Part shown: positions 44,624 to 54,731 of the stretch, in pieces
Layout of the letters: each line of letters begins with the position of its first letter
How positions within the stretch are numbered: position 1 is the first letter of the stretch
Assembly (NCBI RefSeq): GCF_900101955.1
Contig: NZ_FNAQ01000004.1
Coordinates: 1-64,000, forward strand
Direction: 5' to 3'
Origin: Desulfuromonas thiophila
GTDB taxonomy: Bacteria > Desulfobacterota > Desulfuromonadia > Desulfuromonadales > Desulfuromonadaceae
Length of the DNA stretch: 64,000 nt
The notes under the pieces: model-generated
Told to the model about the DNA's origin: nothing
What the model saw: the letters and a program-made list of their open reading frames with translations, nothing else
Database searches by the model: none
Translations under genes and position numbers: made by a program

Positions 44624-45961
44624 TCACTTTTTATCGACCAGCCGCCGCCGGTCAATCACACGACTGGCTTTGCCTTCATACCGCGGCATACTGGAGGGTT
44701 CGACCAGTTTGACACGGGCACCAACCCCCAATGCCGACAACAGCCGTTTTTGCAACATGTCGACAAACTGGCGTTGTTTCTTCATTTCATCGAAGAAAAT
44801 ACTTTCGTTAACCTCAACCTGCACCTCCAGCGTATCAAGGGTCCCCTCGCGCTCAATCACCAGCTGATAGTGAGGCTGACAGCCCTCCACCTGGAACAGA
44901 ACCTCTTCAATCTGGGTCGGGAAGACATTGACTCCCTTGATGATCAGCATATCGTCGCTGCGGCCGCTGGTTTTCATCATGCGCACGAGAGTCCGCCCGC
45001 AGGCACAGGGCGTCTCATCGAGCCGCGTGATATCGCGGGTACGGTAACGAATAATGGGGAAGGCTTCCTTGGTGATGCTGGTCAACACCAATTCTCCCTC
45101 GGCGCCCGCATCAAGCACGGCTCCGGTTTCCGGATCGATGATCTCGGCAATGAAATGATCTTCAAACAGATGCATGCCGTTCTGGCACTGGCATTCACCG
45201 GCCACGCCCGGCCCCATTACCTCTGACAGGCCATAGTTATCCGTCGCCACCAAGCCCAGTCGGTTCTCGATCTCCCGCCGCATCTCCTCGCTCCAGGGTT
45301 CGCCACCAAACAGACCATATTTCAGAGCCAACGCCTCCGGTGCGATACCTTTTTGCTGCATCCGATCCGCCAGAGTCAGGGCGTAGGATGGCGTGCAGAC
45401 CAACGCCGTGGAGCGATAATCCTGCATGATCATCAGCTGTTTGTCGGTGTTGCCGCTGGAGATGGGAATTACCGAGGCGCCAATCTCCTCCGAACCATAA
45501 TGCAGACCGAAGGCGCCGGTGAACAGGCCGTAACCAAAAGCGATATGAACAATATCATCAGCCGTGACACCGGCGGCGGTCATGAAACGGGCCACCAGGT
45601 TGGACCAGACCCGAATATCGTTGCGAGTGTAGCCCACCACCGTCGGCTTGCCCGTGGTACCGGACGAGGAGTGAATACGTACCACCTCACGCATAGGCAC
45701 AGCGAACATGCCATAGGGATAGTTGAGCCGCAGATCCTCCTTGGTGGTGAACGGCAAATGGCGCAGATCCTCCGAACTGCGGATGTCACCGGGTTCGACA
45801 CCCAGGTCCCTGAACTTGTTCTGATAGCAGGGCACCTGGGCATAAACGCGGCGCAAGGTCTGCTGCAACCGCTGCAGCTGCAGCTCGCGCAGCTGCTCAC
45901 GGGGCATACATTCGTATTGGCGATCCCAGATAGTCATTTCAGCGGTCATAACCCCGGTCAT
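44624..45961 (-). CDS. paaK: Phenylacetate-CoA ligase family protein (copy 1)
   Basis: 445 residues; the ATG directly follows the stop of the ACT gene. It activates phenylacetate or a related aryl acid to its CoA ester with formation of AMP and PPi. Signatures are [64 protein letters not shown] and the C-terminal [13 protein letters not shown]. No other gene of the aerobic paa pathway is present. It is grouped with iorAB, an ACT-domain gene and a second paaK copy. Exact aryl acid not predictable. Confidence 0.9.
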   Translation of the reverse strand: MTGVMTAEMTIWDRQYECMPREQLRELQLQRLQQTLRRVYAQVPCYQNKFRDLGVEPGDIRSSEDLRHLPFTTKEDLRLNYPYGMFAVPMREVVRIHSSSGTTGKPTVVGYTRNDIRVWSNLVARFMTAAGVTADDIVHIAFGYGLFTGAFGLHYGSEEIGASVIPISSGNTDKQLMIMQDYRSTALVCTPSYALTLADRMQQKGIAPEALALKYGLFGGEPWSEEMRREIENRLGLVATDNYGLSEVMGPGVAGECQCQNGMHLFEDHFIAEIIDPETGAVLDAGAEGELVLTSITKEAFPIIRYRTRDITRLDETPCACGRTLVRMMKTSGRSDDMLIIKGVNVFPTQIEEVLFQVEGCQPHYQLVIEREGTLDTLEVQVEVNESIFFDEMKKQRQFVDMLQKRLLSALGVGARVKLVEPSSMPRYEGKASRVIDRRRLVDKK

Positions 45962-46393
45962 CTACATGCTGTAGACGCGCTCTCCTTCCAGCACATGGAC
46001 ACCCTGTTGCAGCAGCACCCGAATGGCGGCTTCAGCGTCATCAAAACGGAAAATGATCACGGCATTGCCGCCACAACGCTCGACAAAGGCGTACATATAT
46101 TCGACATTGACCTGACCACCATCGAGAATCCCAAGAATACTGGCCAGTCCGGCGGGCCGATCCGGCACCTCGACGGCCACCACCTCGGTTTTACTGACAG
46201 TAAAACCGCGCCCCTTGAGGGCCGTCAACGCCTGGTCGGTCTTATCGACAATCAACCGCAGAATGCCGAAATCGGAGGTGTCGGCCAAAGAGAGAGCCCG
46301 AATATTGACACCAGCATCGCCCAGGGCCTGGGTAACCTCGGCCAGCCGACCCGACTTGTTCTCGATGAAAATGGAGATCTGCTCTACCTTCAT
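45962..46393 (-). CDS. Tandem ACT-domain protein
   Basis: 143 residues from ATG 46393 (GAGG at spacing 5). Two ACT domains in tandem are visible ([29 protein letters not shown] and [30 protein letters not shown]). ACT pairs bind amino acids. Stand-alone tandem ACT proteins are regularly encoded beside paaK and ior genes in anaerobes. A role in sensing an aromatic or branched amino acid and adjusting the neighbouring enzymes is inferred. Confidence 0.88.
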   Translation of the reverse strand: MKVEQISIFIENKSGRLAEVTQALGDAGVNIRALSLADTSDFGILRLIVDKTDQALTALKGRGFTVSKTEVVAVEVPDRPAGLASILGILDGGQVNVEYMYAFVERCGGNAVIIFRFDDAEAAIRVLLQQGVHVLEGERVYSM

Positions 46394-46435
46394 GCGCACC
46401 TCGCCGCTTGAGTGAAAAGGAACGGGAACAAAAGC

Positions 46436-47737
46436 CTATTTCGGCCGCCGATCAATTACCCGCTGAGCCTTACCTTCACTGCGGGCAATGGTCTTAGGCT
46501 CCACCAACCGCACCTTGCAGGTGATGCCGAGCAAATCCTTGATGGCCTTGCGGATGCTATCACTGCGTTCCTGCAAAACCTTGATTTCGTCGGAAAAGGT
46601 TTGCTCGGTCACCTCGACCTGTACCTCCAGGGTGTCGAGATTGTCCTCGCGATCCACGATCAGCTGGTAATGCGGCTCGATGCCCTTGATGGTAAGCAGC
46701 ACGCTTTCGATCTGCGACGGGAACACATTGACCCCGCGGATGATCAACATATCGTCGCTGCGACCGCTCATGCGCTCCAGTCGCCGATGGGTACGACCAC
46801 AGATGCAGGGCTCGGCAATAATGCGCGTAATATCGCGGGTACGATAGCGGATCATCGGAATACCCTCTTTGGTGATGGTGGTGATCACCAGTTCACCGCG
46901 CTCACCGTCAGGCAGATTTTCGCCACTGTCGGGGTCGATGATCTCGGGAATAAAATGATCCTCCCAGATATGCAGCCCCTGCTGCGCCTCGACACATTCA
47001 ATGGCCACACCCGGTCCCATGATCTCGGACAACCCATAGATGTCGATGGCCTTGATGCCCAGCTTGCTTTCAATTTCACGACGGATCGACTCGCTCCAGG
47101 GCTCGGCTCCGAGAATGCCAATACGCAACTTGAGGCTGGCAATATCAACCCCCTCTTCCGCCAGCGCCTCGGCCAGATAGAGGCTATAGGACGGCGTACA
47201 GGTGATCACCGACGAGCCAAAATCCCGCATGATCAGAATCTGTTTTTTGGTGTTTCCACCAGACATGGGAATCACCGACGCCCCCAGGCGCTCGGCGCCA
47301 TAATGGGCGCCGAGCCCGCCGGTAAACAGACCGTAACCATAGGCGTTGTGAATGACATCACCGCGGGTGGCGCCGGCAGCGACAAAGGAGCGCGCCATCA
47401 GCTCGGCCCAGTTATCGATATCGCGCCGAGTATAGCCCACCACCGTCGGTTTGCCCGTGGTACCCGAGGAGGCATGGATGCGCACGATCTGATCAAGAGG
47501 CACAGCGAACAGGCCATAGGGGTAGTTGTCGCGCATATCCTGTTTGAGCGTGAACGGAAAGCGCCGCAGATCAGCGAGACTGCGCAGATCCGCCGGACTG
47601 ACCCCTGCCGCGCCGAAGCGCTGCCGGTAAAAGGGCACGGCGGCATAGGCCCGCTCCAGTGTCTGGCGCAAACGTTTGAGCTGCAAAGCCTCAATGGCCT
47701 CGCGCGGCAGGGTCTCGAATTCGTCATTCCACAGCAT
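46436..47737 (-). CDS. paaK: Phenylacetate-CoA ligase family protein (copy 2)
   Basis: 433 residues. Same adenylate-forming family as the gene at 44624, with [66 protein letters not shown] and [13 protein letters not shown]. The two copies differ throughout, so they are old paralogues that probably prefer different aryl acids. It starts 20 bp after iorB. Its substrate is not predictable from sequence. Confidence 0.9.
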   Translation of the reverse strand: MLWNDEFETLPREAIEALQLKRLRQTLERAYAAVPFYRQRFGAAGVSPADLRSLADLRRFPFTLKQDMRDNYPYGLFAVPLDQIVRIHASSGTTGKPTVVGYTRRDIDNWAELMARSFVAAGATRGDVIHNAYGYGLFTGGLGAHYGAERLGASVIPMSGGNTKKQILIMRDFGSSVITCTPSYSLYLAEALAEEGVDIASLKLRIGILGAEPWSESIRREIESKLGIKAIDIYGLSEIMGPGVAIECVEAQQGLHIWEDHFIPEIIDPDSGENLPDGERGELVITTITKEGIPMIRYRTRDITRIIAEPCICGRTHRRLERMSGRSDDMLIIRGVNVFPSQIESVLLTIKGIEPHYQLIVDREDNLDTLEVQVEVTEQTFSDEIKVLQERSDSIRKAIKDLLGITCKVRLVEPKTIARSEGKAQRVIDRRPK

Positions 47738-47757
47738 GCAACACCTCGCGCAGCGGA

Positions 47758-48348
47758 TCAGGCCGCCGCCTGACCAGCTTGTCGGCCAAGTTCGAAAGCC
47801 CGTAGATTTTCATCGATGAAACGTTGCGGCACCATTGTCCGCAACGCCTCCAGCCATAACGCCTCGTCCAGTTGCAGCAGGCAGGACAGCGCCCCCAGCA
47901 ACACCGTGTTGACGGTGCGGGCATTGCCAGCCTGCAACGCCAGCTGCAGCCCATCGATCAGACGGGTACGCGGCACCTGCCGGCTGATGCGCTGCTGCAA
48001 ATCGGCCGGATAGGTCTCGCGCCCCGTTGCCACTGCCGGCGGCATGATGCGCAGGCTGTTGCTGACCACCTGACCCTCAGCCCGCAGCAGGGACAAATAG
48101 CGACAGGTTTCCAGCAGTTCAAAACCGAACAGGATATCGGCCTCACCTTCAGGAATAATCGGCGAATAGACCTTCGCGCCATAACGGACATGGGACACCA
48201 CGCTCCCGCCCCGTTGCGACATGCCGTGAATCTCGTTCTTCTTCACATCAAATCCGGCCAGCATCAGCACCTCGGACAGCACCTCGCTGGCCAGCAGGAT
48301 ACCCTGGCCGCCAACACCAACCAGCAGAATGTTCGTTGTTTTCGCCAT
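47758..48348 (-). CDS. iorB: Indolepyruvate:ferredoxin oxidoreductase, beta subunit
   Basis: 196 residues. It belongs to the gamma-type domain family of 2-oxoacid:ferredoxin oxidoreductases: [42 protein letters not shown], and a C-terminal helical part. The start shares one base with the iorA stop (TGATG). With IorA it oxidises aryl pyruvates to aryl-acetyl-CoA with reduction of ferredoxin, or works in reverse. Confidence 0.93.
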   Translation of the reverse strand: MAKTTNILLVGVGGQGILLASEVLSEVLMLAGFDVKKNEIHGMSQRGGSVVSHVRYGAKVYSPIIPEGEADILFGFELLETCRYLSLLRAEGQVVSNSLRIMPPAVATGRETYPADLQQRISRQVPRTRLIDGLQLALQAGNARTVNTVLLGALSCLLQLDEALWLEALRTMVPQRFIDENLRAFELGRQAGQAAA

Positions 48349-50123
48349 CAGTTGGTTCCTCCCTCGCCGGCCAGTGAAAAGGCATCAAAACGGCACAACT
48401 GGGCGCAGATGCCACAGCCGACACAGAGCAGTGTATCCACCACCGCCTGCCCCCGCTCACCCTTGTCCGCCTGCCAGGAAATGGCCGGACAGCCTATCTT
48501 CAGGCAGGCCTTGCAACCTGTGCAGCGACCTTCGTCGATCAACAGAGGCGGCTTGCGCTGGCCGACATCGCGCTTGATCAGCACACAGGGGCCGCGCGCG
48601 ATAACGACCGAAGGCGCCGGCCGCGCCATTTCCTCGCGGATCACCGTCTCGGTACCCTGCAGATCCCAGGGATCCACCAGGCGCACATGCTCCACACCGA
48701 CACTGCGACACAGCTGCTCCAGATCAACCTCTTTGCTGCTGACGCCAGCCAGGGTGTAACCGGACGCCGGGTTTTCCTGCCGACCGGTCATGGCGGTAAT
48801 GCGATTGTCCAGAATGACCAGGGTGGCGGTGGAACCATTATAGACCATATCCATCAGACCATTGATACCGGTGTGCAGGAAGGTGGAATCGCCGATGACA
48901 CCCACCACCTTCTGCTTGTCCTCTGCCGGCAGCACGCGGTTGAGACCGGCGGCATTGCCAACACTGGCGCCCATGCAGACACAGGTATCCATGGCCGATA
49001 ACGGCGGCATGAAGCCCAGGGTGTAGCAGCCAATATCGCCAGTAACAAAGGCCTTGAGCCGGTTGAGGGCATAAAACACCCCGCGATGAGGACAGCCGGG
49101 ACAAAGATTGGGCGGCCGCTGCGGCAGATCCTCGCCGGCACTGAAGGCCGTCGCAATGGGTTGATTCAGCAGCCCCTGGCGCAGACGGCCCGGTGTCAGC
49201 TCACCACAAAGGGACAGCCGATCCTTGCCGATGACATCAAATCCCAACGCCCGTACCTGCTCTTCAATAAAGGGTTCAAGCTCCTCAATCACATAAAGCG
49301 TCTTGAAACGAGTGGCAAAATCACGCACCAGAGCCAAAGGCAGCGGGTAGACCTGGCCGAGTTTCAGCACCGAGGCCTCGGGCAGCACCTCGCGGGCGTA
49401 CTGATAGGCCACCCCGGCGGTAATGACACCGACCTCATCGCTGCGTTCCTCGATGCGGTTAAACGGCTGGCTACAGGCCCAATCGGCCATGCGCTGCAAA
49501 CGCTCTTCCACCACCAGATGCCGCTTACGGGCGTTGCCCGGCAGCATGACAAACTTGGGCGGATCTTTACGCAAAGCCGGCTGCGGCAGGCCAGTCAAGG
49601 GCTCCCCGAGCGTGACAATGGATTTGGAGTGAGCGATACGGGTAGTGGTGCGCAACAGAATCGGCGTATCGAACTGCTCACTGGCAGCGAAAGCCAAGCG
49701 GGTAAACTCCAGCGCCTCCTGACTGTCAGCTGGCTCAAACAAGGGCACCTTGGCCGCCCTGGCGTAATGACGACTGTCTTGTTCGTTCTGCGATGAATGC
49801 ATTTCCGGGTCATCCGCTACCGCCAGCACCAGCCCACCCACCACGCCGGTATAGGACAGGGTGAACAGCGGGTCAGCCGCGACATTGACCCCGACATGCT
49901 TCATGGCCACCAGACTGCGGGCACCACCGAAACAGGCACCAATCGCCACCTCCAGCGACACCTTCTCATTAGGAGCCCAGGAGGCATCTATGGACGGGTA
50001 CTGGGTGCAGTTCTCCAGAATCTCGGTACTCGGGGTGCCCGGATAAGCCACCGCCAGTCGCACACCGGCCTCAAAGGCACCGCGGGCAATGGCTTCGTTA
50101 CCAGAAAGCATTTTACGGTTCAT
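48348..50123 (-). CDS. iorA: Indolepyruvate:ferredoxin oxidoreductase, alpha subunit
   Basis: 591 residues. The N-terminal half is the pyrimidine-binding domain (GNEAIARGAFEAGVRLAVAYPGTPSTEI); the second half has the TPP-binding region (CPGCPHRGVFYAL, GDIGCYTLG, GDSTFLHTGINGLMDMVYN). Two [4Fe-4S] motifs follow at the C-terminus (CTGCKACLKIGCP and CVGCGICAQLCRF). Function: reversible oxidative decarboxylation of indolepyruvate, phenylpyruvate and similar acids. First gene of iorA-iorB-paaK-ACT-paaK. Confidence 0.95.
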   Translation of the reverse strand: MNRKMLSGNEAIARGAFEAGVRLAVAYPGTPSTEILENCTQYPSIDASWAPNEKVSLEVAIGACFGGARSLVAMKHVGVNVAADPLFTLSYTGVVGGLVLAVADDPEMHSSQNEQDSRHYARAAKVPLFEPADSQEALEFTRLAFAASEQFDTPILLRTTTRIAHSKSIVTLGEPLTGLPQPALRKDPPKFVMLPGNARKRHLVVEERLQRMADWACSQPFNRIEERSDEVGVITAGVAYQYAREVLPEASVLKLGQVYPLPLALVRDFATRFKTLYVIEELEPFIEEQVRALGFDVIGKDRLSLCGELTPGRLRQGLLNQPIATAFSAGEDLPQRPPNLCPGCPHRGVFYALNRLKAFVTGDIGCYTLGFMPPLSAMDTCVCMGASVGNAAGLNRVLPAEDKQKVVGVIGDSTFLHTGINGLMDMVYNGSTATLVILDNRITAMTGRQENPASGYTLAGVSSKEVDLEQLCRSVGVEHVRLVDPWDLQGTETVIREEMARPAPSVVIARGPCVLIKRDVGQRKPPLLIDEGRCTGCKACLKIGCPAISWQADKGERGQAVVDTLLCVGCGICAQLCRFDAFSLAGEGGTN

Positions 50124-50200
50124 GTCACCTCTCGCTTAAAAAACGGTCGTGGGGAGCAAGATGCCCCGCAACAACGTCACCATGTCGCACATCTGGCCAA

Positions 50201-51889
50201 TCACTTCTTGCCGATAATGGCCCGTGCGATACTGTGGGTATGATCACCAATTTTCTCAAAGTTGTGAATCATATCGATAAAGATCAATCCCGGATTGACA
50301 GAGCACTCACCGGTATTAAGCCGCTGGATGTGATTGTCACGCAGTTGCGCCTCCAGGGTATCGATCTGGTTTTCCATGAATTGCGCCTTCTCGATGATGG
50401 TCTGATCCCGCCGCTCGAAGGCCTTCTGGATGAAGGAAACAAATTCACGGGTTTTCTGTGCCAGATCAACCACCTCGGCTTCGGCCACCGAGGAAAAACG
50501 GATGCGCTGCTCAATTCTGCGCTCACCCAGTTGCCACAGGTTCTCGCAGTAATCGCCGATCTTTTCCAGATCATTGACCACATGCATGAGGGAGGAAATC
50601 TCCCGCGAGGCCTCCTGAGAAATCGGCCGTTGCGAGATAGCCACCAGGAAATCGATAATTTCACGCTGTAGCAGATCGAGCAAGTCCTCTTTCTTGCGCA
50701 ATGATTCGAGCATGCGCAAGTCAGCCTTATCAAGAAATTGCAGAGTTTCATCAACACATTCCAGCGCCAGCAGCGCCATGCGGTTGGTTTCGGAGCGAGC
50801 CTGGCTCAGGGCCAGCGGCGGTGTATTGAGCACCCGGCTGTCGATATACTTGAGCTGAAAATCGAGCTGGCTGTCCTTCCCCGGCACCAGTCGCGTCGCA
50901 AGGTTGGCCAGCACCCCGATAATCGGCAAAAACACCAGGGTATTGATGATATTGAACAGGGTGTGGGTATTGGCGATATGGCGGGCAATATAGGGCTTAT
51001 CCCCCACCGCCAGGCCGAATTCATGGGCCTGCTGCTGGGTGGTAACCACCAGATCGGCATCCCCCGGCGTAATGGCATTGACGAATTCAACAAAATACGG
51101 CAGCAGCACCAGCATGTAGGTCACGCCGAGAAAGTTGAACAAAAAATGCGACAGGGCTGTCCGCCGAGCCGCAACATTGGTGCCGATAGCCGCCAGATTG
51201 GCCGTCACCGTGGTGCCGATGTTCTCGCCCAGAATCAGGGCCACGCTGCCCTCGAAACTGATCAAACCACTGGTGGCCAGCGCCAGGGTGATCCCGATGG
51301 TGGCACTGCTGCTCTGGACAATGACGGTCATCAACGCGCCGATGGCGACCGCCAGCAGTGGGTGATTATCCACCAGCAGAAACACCTGACGGAATTGCTC
51401 GCTGCCCTTGATCGGATCGAAGGCTTCCTTCATCACCGACATGCCATAGAACAAAATACCGAACCCCAGCAGAATCTCACCGAGATAGATATTCTTTTTA
51501 TCCTTGCAGAACAACTTCATCAGGGTACCAATCCCGATGGCCGGCAAGGCAAACTTGGTAATCTTGAACGCGATCAGCTGGGCGGTGATGGTGGTTCCGA
51601 TATTGGCTCCCAGCACCACGCCAATAGCCTGGACCAGCGACATCAGTCCGGCATTGACAAAGCCCACCACCATAACGGTCGTCGCGCTGGAGGACTGAAT
51701 GATCGCGGTCACCGCCAAGCCGACAAAGGCTGCGACGTAGCGGTTATTGGTCAGGGCCGCAAGAATCTTGCGCATGCGATTGCCCGCCACCTTCTGCAGC
51801 CCCTCCGACATGATCTTCATGCCGAACAGGAACAGGCCGAGACCACCCATCAAACCGAAAAGCAAATCCTGACTGAAAAACCCTGTCAT
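50201..51889 (-). CDS. Na+/phosphate symporter with PhoU-like domain
   Basis: 562 residues from ATG 51889 (GGAGG upstream). It has two Na/Pi-cotransporter repeats with the QSSSATT motif (AIIQSSSATTVMVVGFV and VIVQSSSATIGITLALA) and GANIGTT/GENIGTT loops, about eight membrane segments in total. A cytoplasmic PhoU-like helical domain occupies about 360-560 (EISSLMHVVNDLEKIGDYCENL). NptA/YjbB family: sodium-coupled phosphate uptake or export. Downstream 60-nt gap to iorA suggests possible read-through. Confidence 0.9.
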   Translation of the reverse strand: MTGFFSQDLLFGLMGGLGLFLFGMKIMSEGLQKVAGNRMRKILAALTNNRYVAAFVGLAVTAIIQSSSATTVMVVGFVNAGLMSLVQAIGVVLGANIGTTITAQLIAFKITKFALPAIGIGTLMKLFCKDKKNIYLGEILLGFGILFYGMSVMKEAFDPIKGSEQFRQVFLLVDNHPLLAVAIGALMTVIVQSSSATIGITLALATSGLISFEGSVALILGENIGTTVTANLAAIGTNVAARRTALSHFLFNFLGVTYMLVLLPYFVEFVNAITPGDADLVVTTQQQAHEFGLAVGDKPYIARHIANTHTLFNIINTLVFLPIIGVLANLATRLVPGKDSQLDFQLKYIDSRVLNTPPLALSQARSETNRMALLALECVDETLQFLDKADLRMLESLRKKEDLLDLLQREIIDFLVAISQRPISQEASREISSLMHVVNDLEKIGDYCENLWQLGERRIEQRIRFSSVAEAEVVDLAQKTREFVSFIQKAFERRDQTIIEKAQFMENQIDTLEAQLRDNHIQRLNTGECSVNPGLIFIDMIHNFEKIGDHTHSIARAIIGKK

Positions 51890-52083
51890 GCTGCCTCCAT
51901 TGCGCCAGCTGGGGCGGCGGAGCAATTGTTAGAAATTTGTTTGACCGAAAAAACGCAGAGACTATAACGAAGCCGCCAGGGATTGACAACCGAAAACGCC
52001 GCGAAAAAATTGCTTTATTTTCATTTCCCGGTCGGCTCAACAGCCCTTGTCAACCCTCGGTGGTAACGCATACCAGCGGACAC

Positions 52084-52126
52084 AAAAAACCGTGGCGGAA
52101 CAGCCCAGAGGACCGTTCCGCCACGG
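52084..52126 (-). terminator. Terminator of the OmpP1/FadL transcript, displaced by a MITE
   Basis: CCGTGGCGGAAC pairs perfectly with GTTCCGCCACGG (52090-52101 with 52115-52126, 12 bp) and is followed by six T on the minus strand. It is the only terminator downstream of the porin gene, yet it lies 205 bp from its stop because a repeat element sits between. Confidence 0.8.
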
Positions 52127-52148
52127 TGGCGTTATGGCTTGGCAGTAA

Positions 52149-52300
52149 CAGGCTGTTGAAAAGAAGCCTGCCGAGCCCATGGATGGGTGACCAAAATCAA
52201 TCATTACTCCGTAAAAAATTGATTTTGTGAGCAAGACGGAAATCGCATTTTCGGCTTGCGTCGTTGAAAAAGCCCTGGAGGGGACTTTTTCAACATCCTG
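52149..52300. mobile_element. MITE-like repeat element, 152 bp, 4-bp target duplication
   Basis: The ends are imperfect inverted repeats: CAGGCTGTTGAAAAG at the left and the complement of CAGGATGTTGAAAAA at the right. GTAA flanks both ends (52145-52148 and 52301-52304), fitting a 4-bp target duplication. Inside, AAAATCAAT and ATTGATTTT form a further 9-bp inverted repeat. No coding capacity exists, so a transposase would have to be supplied from elsewhere. The remaining bases of the 440-bp gap between the symporter and the porin gene hold only the terminator above and AT-rich sequence. Confidence 0.65.
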
Positions 52301-52330
52301 GTAATGCAGAAGCGCGAGCCTGCCCAGGAT

Positions 52331-53668
52331 CTAAAAGAAATAGGTCAGATTGGCCGCAAACAGATGGGCATCGCTTTCGTAGGTACCTGCCTGGGTCTCA
52401 TTGTTCACACGCCGATCATCGAAGTCCACCCACATGTAGGCAAAATCAAATACCGCCCGCTCACTGTGGTAACCGAAGCCGAAGGTGTAATTGTTCCGGT
52501 CGGAATCGGGCAATTCCGGCCCAAGGGTACCGTTGGGAATCGGATTATTGTCCCGGGCATAGCCGGCGCGCAGATCCAGCTGATCCGTCAAGGCATACTG
52601 CAAGCCAAAACGGTAAGCCCAGACATCGTTCCAGTTCTTGGGATTGAGAGAATCCGCCAGGATGCGGTTCTCACTGAAATAAATATCCAGACTGTCATAG
52701 GAACTCCAGCCAAAGCGGTCAGCGTCCAGCTCAAGAGTCAGGCGCTCAATCGGCTTGATCGCCAAGCCGAAGCTCCAGGTTTCCGGCAACGTGATCTTTG
52801 TCTCAGCGCCAGTGCCATAGACCATATCGCTGTAACCGGCCAGCGCACTGTAAACCTGATTTCCCGCCGCTGTAATCTGGTAATCGGCATCGCCATCGAA
52901 CTCCAATTCGATTTCGCTGCGATAGGCAACACCGACAGACAGGCGCTCACTGGGCCGCCACAGCAGACCGGCGTTGTACCCCCAGCCGTCGCCGTCGGCC
53001 TCCATCTCCAGTTCCCCCAGTTGCACAGCCGCCAGACCAGGCAGCGGTGCGGCACCCAGGGCATAGGCATCGGCACAGGCCGATTTTTCCAGCCAGACAT
53101 CGGCATAGGTGTAATCGACACCAACGGCCAGCGCCAGCTTGAGGGCGTCAAAACGGTAGGCCACTGTCGGGTTGATGTTGATGGGCTTGATGGCGATTTC
53201 CTTGATCTCATCACGGAACGGGCTGGTGGTATCCCAGCGCTTGGCCAGCGGATAGAGCGACCCGACGCCAATACCGAAGGCCCAGGGGGAATCGGCTTTA
53301 CTGCTGGTCATGTAAAAATTGGGCGGGAAAAAGACATCGTCGCGCGCCTTGGTGTCAACGGCTTGCTCAACACCCAAACCGGGACGGTTATCACCCAACC
53401 GCGTGGTACCCTTGAATTCCGTTTCCGGCACATTGATAACGGTAACCCCCAGACTGACCTGGGTTCCGCTCTGGAAGGCGATACCGGCGGGATTGTAGAA
53501 GATGGCGGAAGGATCGTCAGCCTGGGCAACAAAGGCGTTGGCCATGGCCATGGCCTTGGCGCCCTGTTCACGGATATGAAAGCCAGCGGCACCGGCCACG
53601 GCTGGCAGCAGTGTGACCAGGCTCAGCAGCGCCACCCCCATCAGATGCTGTTTCGGGCTTGATTTCAC
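52331..53668 (-). CDS. OmpP1/FadL/TodX-family outer-membrane transport protein
   Basis: 445 residues from GTG 53668 (AAAGGAG at spacing 6); the signal peptide ends AVAGA. The hatch region starts with the family motif AAGFHIREQGAKAMAMANAFVAQADDPSAIFYNPAGIA. A 14-strand barrel is expected, and the chain ends with the C-terminal Phe of outer-membrane proteins (AANLTYFF). FadL proteins let hydrophobic molecules such as long-chain fatty acids or aromatics cross the outer membrane. It could serve the acyl-CoA synthetase or the aryl-acid genes in this window, though not in the same operon. Confidence 0.9.
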   Translation of the reverse strand: MKSSPKQHLMGVALLSLVTLLPAVAGAAGFHIREQGAKAMAMANAFVAQADDPSAIFYNPAGIAFQSGTQVSLGVTVINVPETEFKGTTRLGDNRPGLGVEQAVDTKARDDVFFPPNFYMTSSKADSPWAFGIGVGSLYPLAKRWDTTSPFRDEIKEIAIKPININPTVAYRFDALKLALAVGVDYTYADVWLEKSACADAYALGAAPLPGLAAVQLGELEMEADGDGWGYNAGLLWRPSERLSVGVAYRSEIELEFDGDADYQITAAGNQVYSALAGYSDMVYGTGAETKITLPETWSFGLAIKPIERLTLELDADRFGWSSYDSLDIYFSENRILADSLNPKNWNDVWAYRFGLQYALTDQLDLRAGYARDNNPIPNGTLGPELPDSDRNNYTFGFGYHSERAVFDFAYMWVDFDDRRVNNETQAGTYESDAHLFAANLTYFF

Positions 53669-53760
53669 GTTTTTCTCCTTTGACCTCAAAAGATTAGAAA
53701 GACAGCAAAGGCTGCTTTATAGCGGAAAAAAACGTTTTTTCGCAACAGGAAAACTTTGTT

Positions 53761-53853
53761 CTACTCCTTGGGCCGCGCCCTGTCAGCCAGGCGCAAGGCA
53801 CCATAGATTATTCCGAAAATGAGTAAAATAAATAGAATATCGGCAGCTCGCAT
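53761..53853 (-). CDS. 30-residue single-span membrane peptide
   Basis: ATG at 53853 is preceded by GGAGGAAACCTG, an excellent ribosome site, and the frame ends at TAG 53761. The peptide is a short charged start (MRAAD), one hydrophobic helix (ILFILLIFGIIYGAL, about 6-20) and a basic tail (RLADRARPKE). No family is recognised. It lies 41 bp after the unknown 278-residue gene on the same strand and could be cotranscribed with it and the AcuC-like gene. Small membrane peptides often regulate larger membrane proteins; no partner can be named. Confidence 0.55.
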   Translation of the reverse strand: MRAADILFILLIFGIIYGALRLADRARPKE

Positions 53854-53894
53854 CAGGTTTCCTCCAGCGGATTGACCGGAAACGGTCGTTTTTT

Positions 53895-54731
53895 TCAGTA
53901 ACGCCGATCCGGATCAGGAAAGCTGTTGACGCCGGCATCGACACCGACGGTCTTATAGATTTTAATGTTGTCCCAGGGCCGCGGCAAAATCCCATCATGA
54001 ATGGCCCAGCTGCGGCCGCGCACGCTGGCGGCAAACTCCGGCCGGCGGAAAGGAGTCGAACCATCGAGGCGACGGTACAATTCCCCTCCGGGACGAAATT
54101 CCCTGTCGATCCAGAACATCAGCTGCTTACCGCTGATGTAGTCGAAGCCATAGTTCTCGTAGCGAATGGCGTTACTGTAGGTGAGCGGCTCGGCCACAAT
54201 ACTATCGATGCCAAGCGCAGCGACAAAGGTCTCGAAACGACGAAAAAAATCCTTGAAGGTTTTCAGGCCGGCACGCACCTGACAGGGAGACAGCCCCGCC
54301 TCCATGGCACGAATCTCCTCGGGGATATTGCGCCGCAGGGTACCAAAGGCATTTTCGCGCCCTTGCGGATCGACATCGATTGCGAAACGCGGCGCATCCG
54401 GATCGTTGATCAGACAAAAGGACAACTCAATCTGGCGATAGGGGGTATCCGCCATTTCGACAAAAAAAAGACAGTCCTTATCCTGTGGCTGCCGGCGCAC
54501 CTCAATACGCAACAAACCCAGCCCGGTCGGGCAGATGAAGGCAATTTTGTGGCCACCCTGCGGTGCGCGAAAGCTCTGCCGGTCGAAATGAAAACGCCTG
54601 AAAACGATCTCCGGCAGAATACGACCGTAAATGGCCTCCTTTTCCGCCTGCGGCAGGGCGTTGATCTCCAGCAACGAAAACAACGGCAGGCCACTGGCAT
54701 CGTACAGTCGCCCGGCGGCGTTCAGTCCCAT
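53895..54731 (-). CDS. Conserved-looking protein of unknown function
   Basis: 278 residues with GGGGAGG before the ATG. I do not recognise it. It is soluble, rich in aromatic and charged residues, without signal peptide or membrane segment. Notable segments are RRFHFDRQSFRAPQGGHK, CLINDPDAPRFAIDVDPQG, and a C-terminal part with NYGFDYISGKQLMFWIDREF. The presence of Asp/Arg-rich strand ends suggests an enzyme-like alpha/beta fold, but no catalytic motif is identified. It follows the AcuC-like deacetylase by about 100 bp. Confidence 0.6.
   Translation of the reverse strand: MGLNAAGRLYDASGLPLFSLLEINALPQAEKEAIYGRILPEIVFRRFHFDRQSFRAPQGGHKIAFICPTGLGLLRIEVRRQPQDKDCLFFVEMADTPYRQIELSFCLINDPDAPRFAIDVDPQGRENAFGTLRRNIPEEIRAMEAGLSPCQVRAGLKTFKDFFRRFETFVAALGIDSIVAEPLTYSNAIRYENYGFDYISGKQLMFWIDREFRPGGELYRRLDGSTPFRRPEFAASVRGRSWAIHDGILPRPWDNIKIYKTVGVDAGVNSFPDPDRRY

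Noticed and set aside
46412-47773. 453-codon open frame on the plus strand opposite the second paaK
   Set aside because: It mirrors a clear phenylacetate-CoA ligase gene and has no motif or ribosome site; similar shadows lie opposite thrS, pheT and the Na/Pi symporter.
52304-53662. 452-codon plus-strand frame opposite the OmpP1/FadL gene
   Set aside because: It covers the same bases as a porin with signal peptide and terminal Phe; the plus frame has no signal peptide or recognisable domain.
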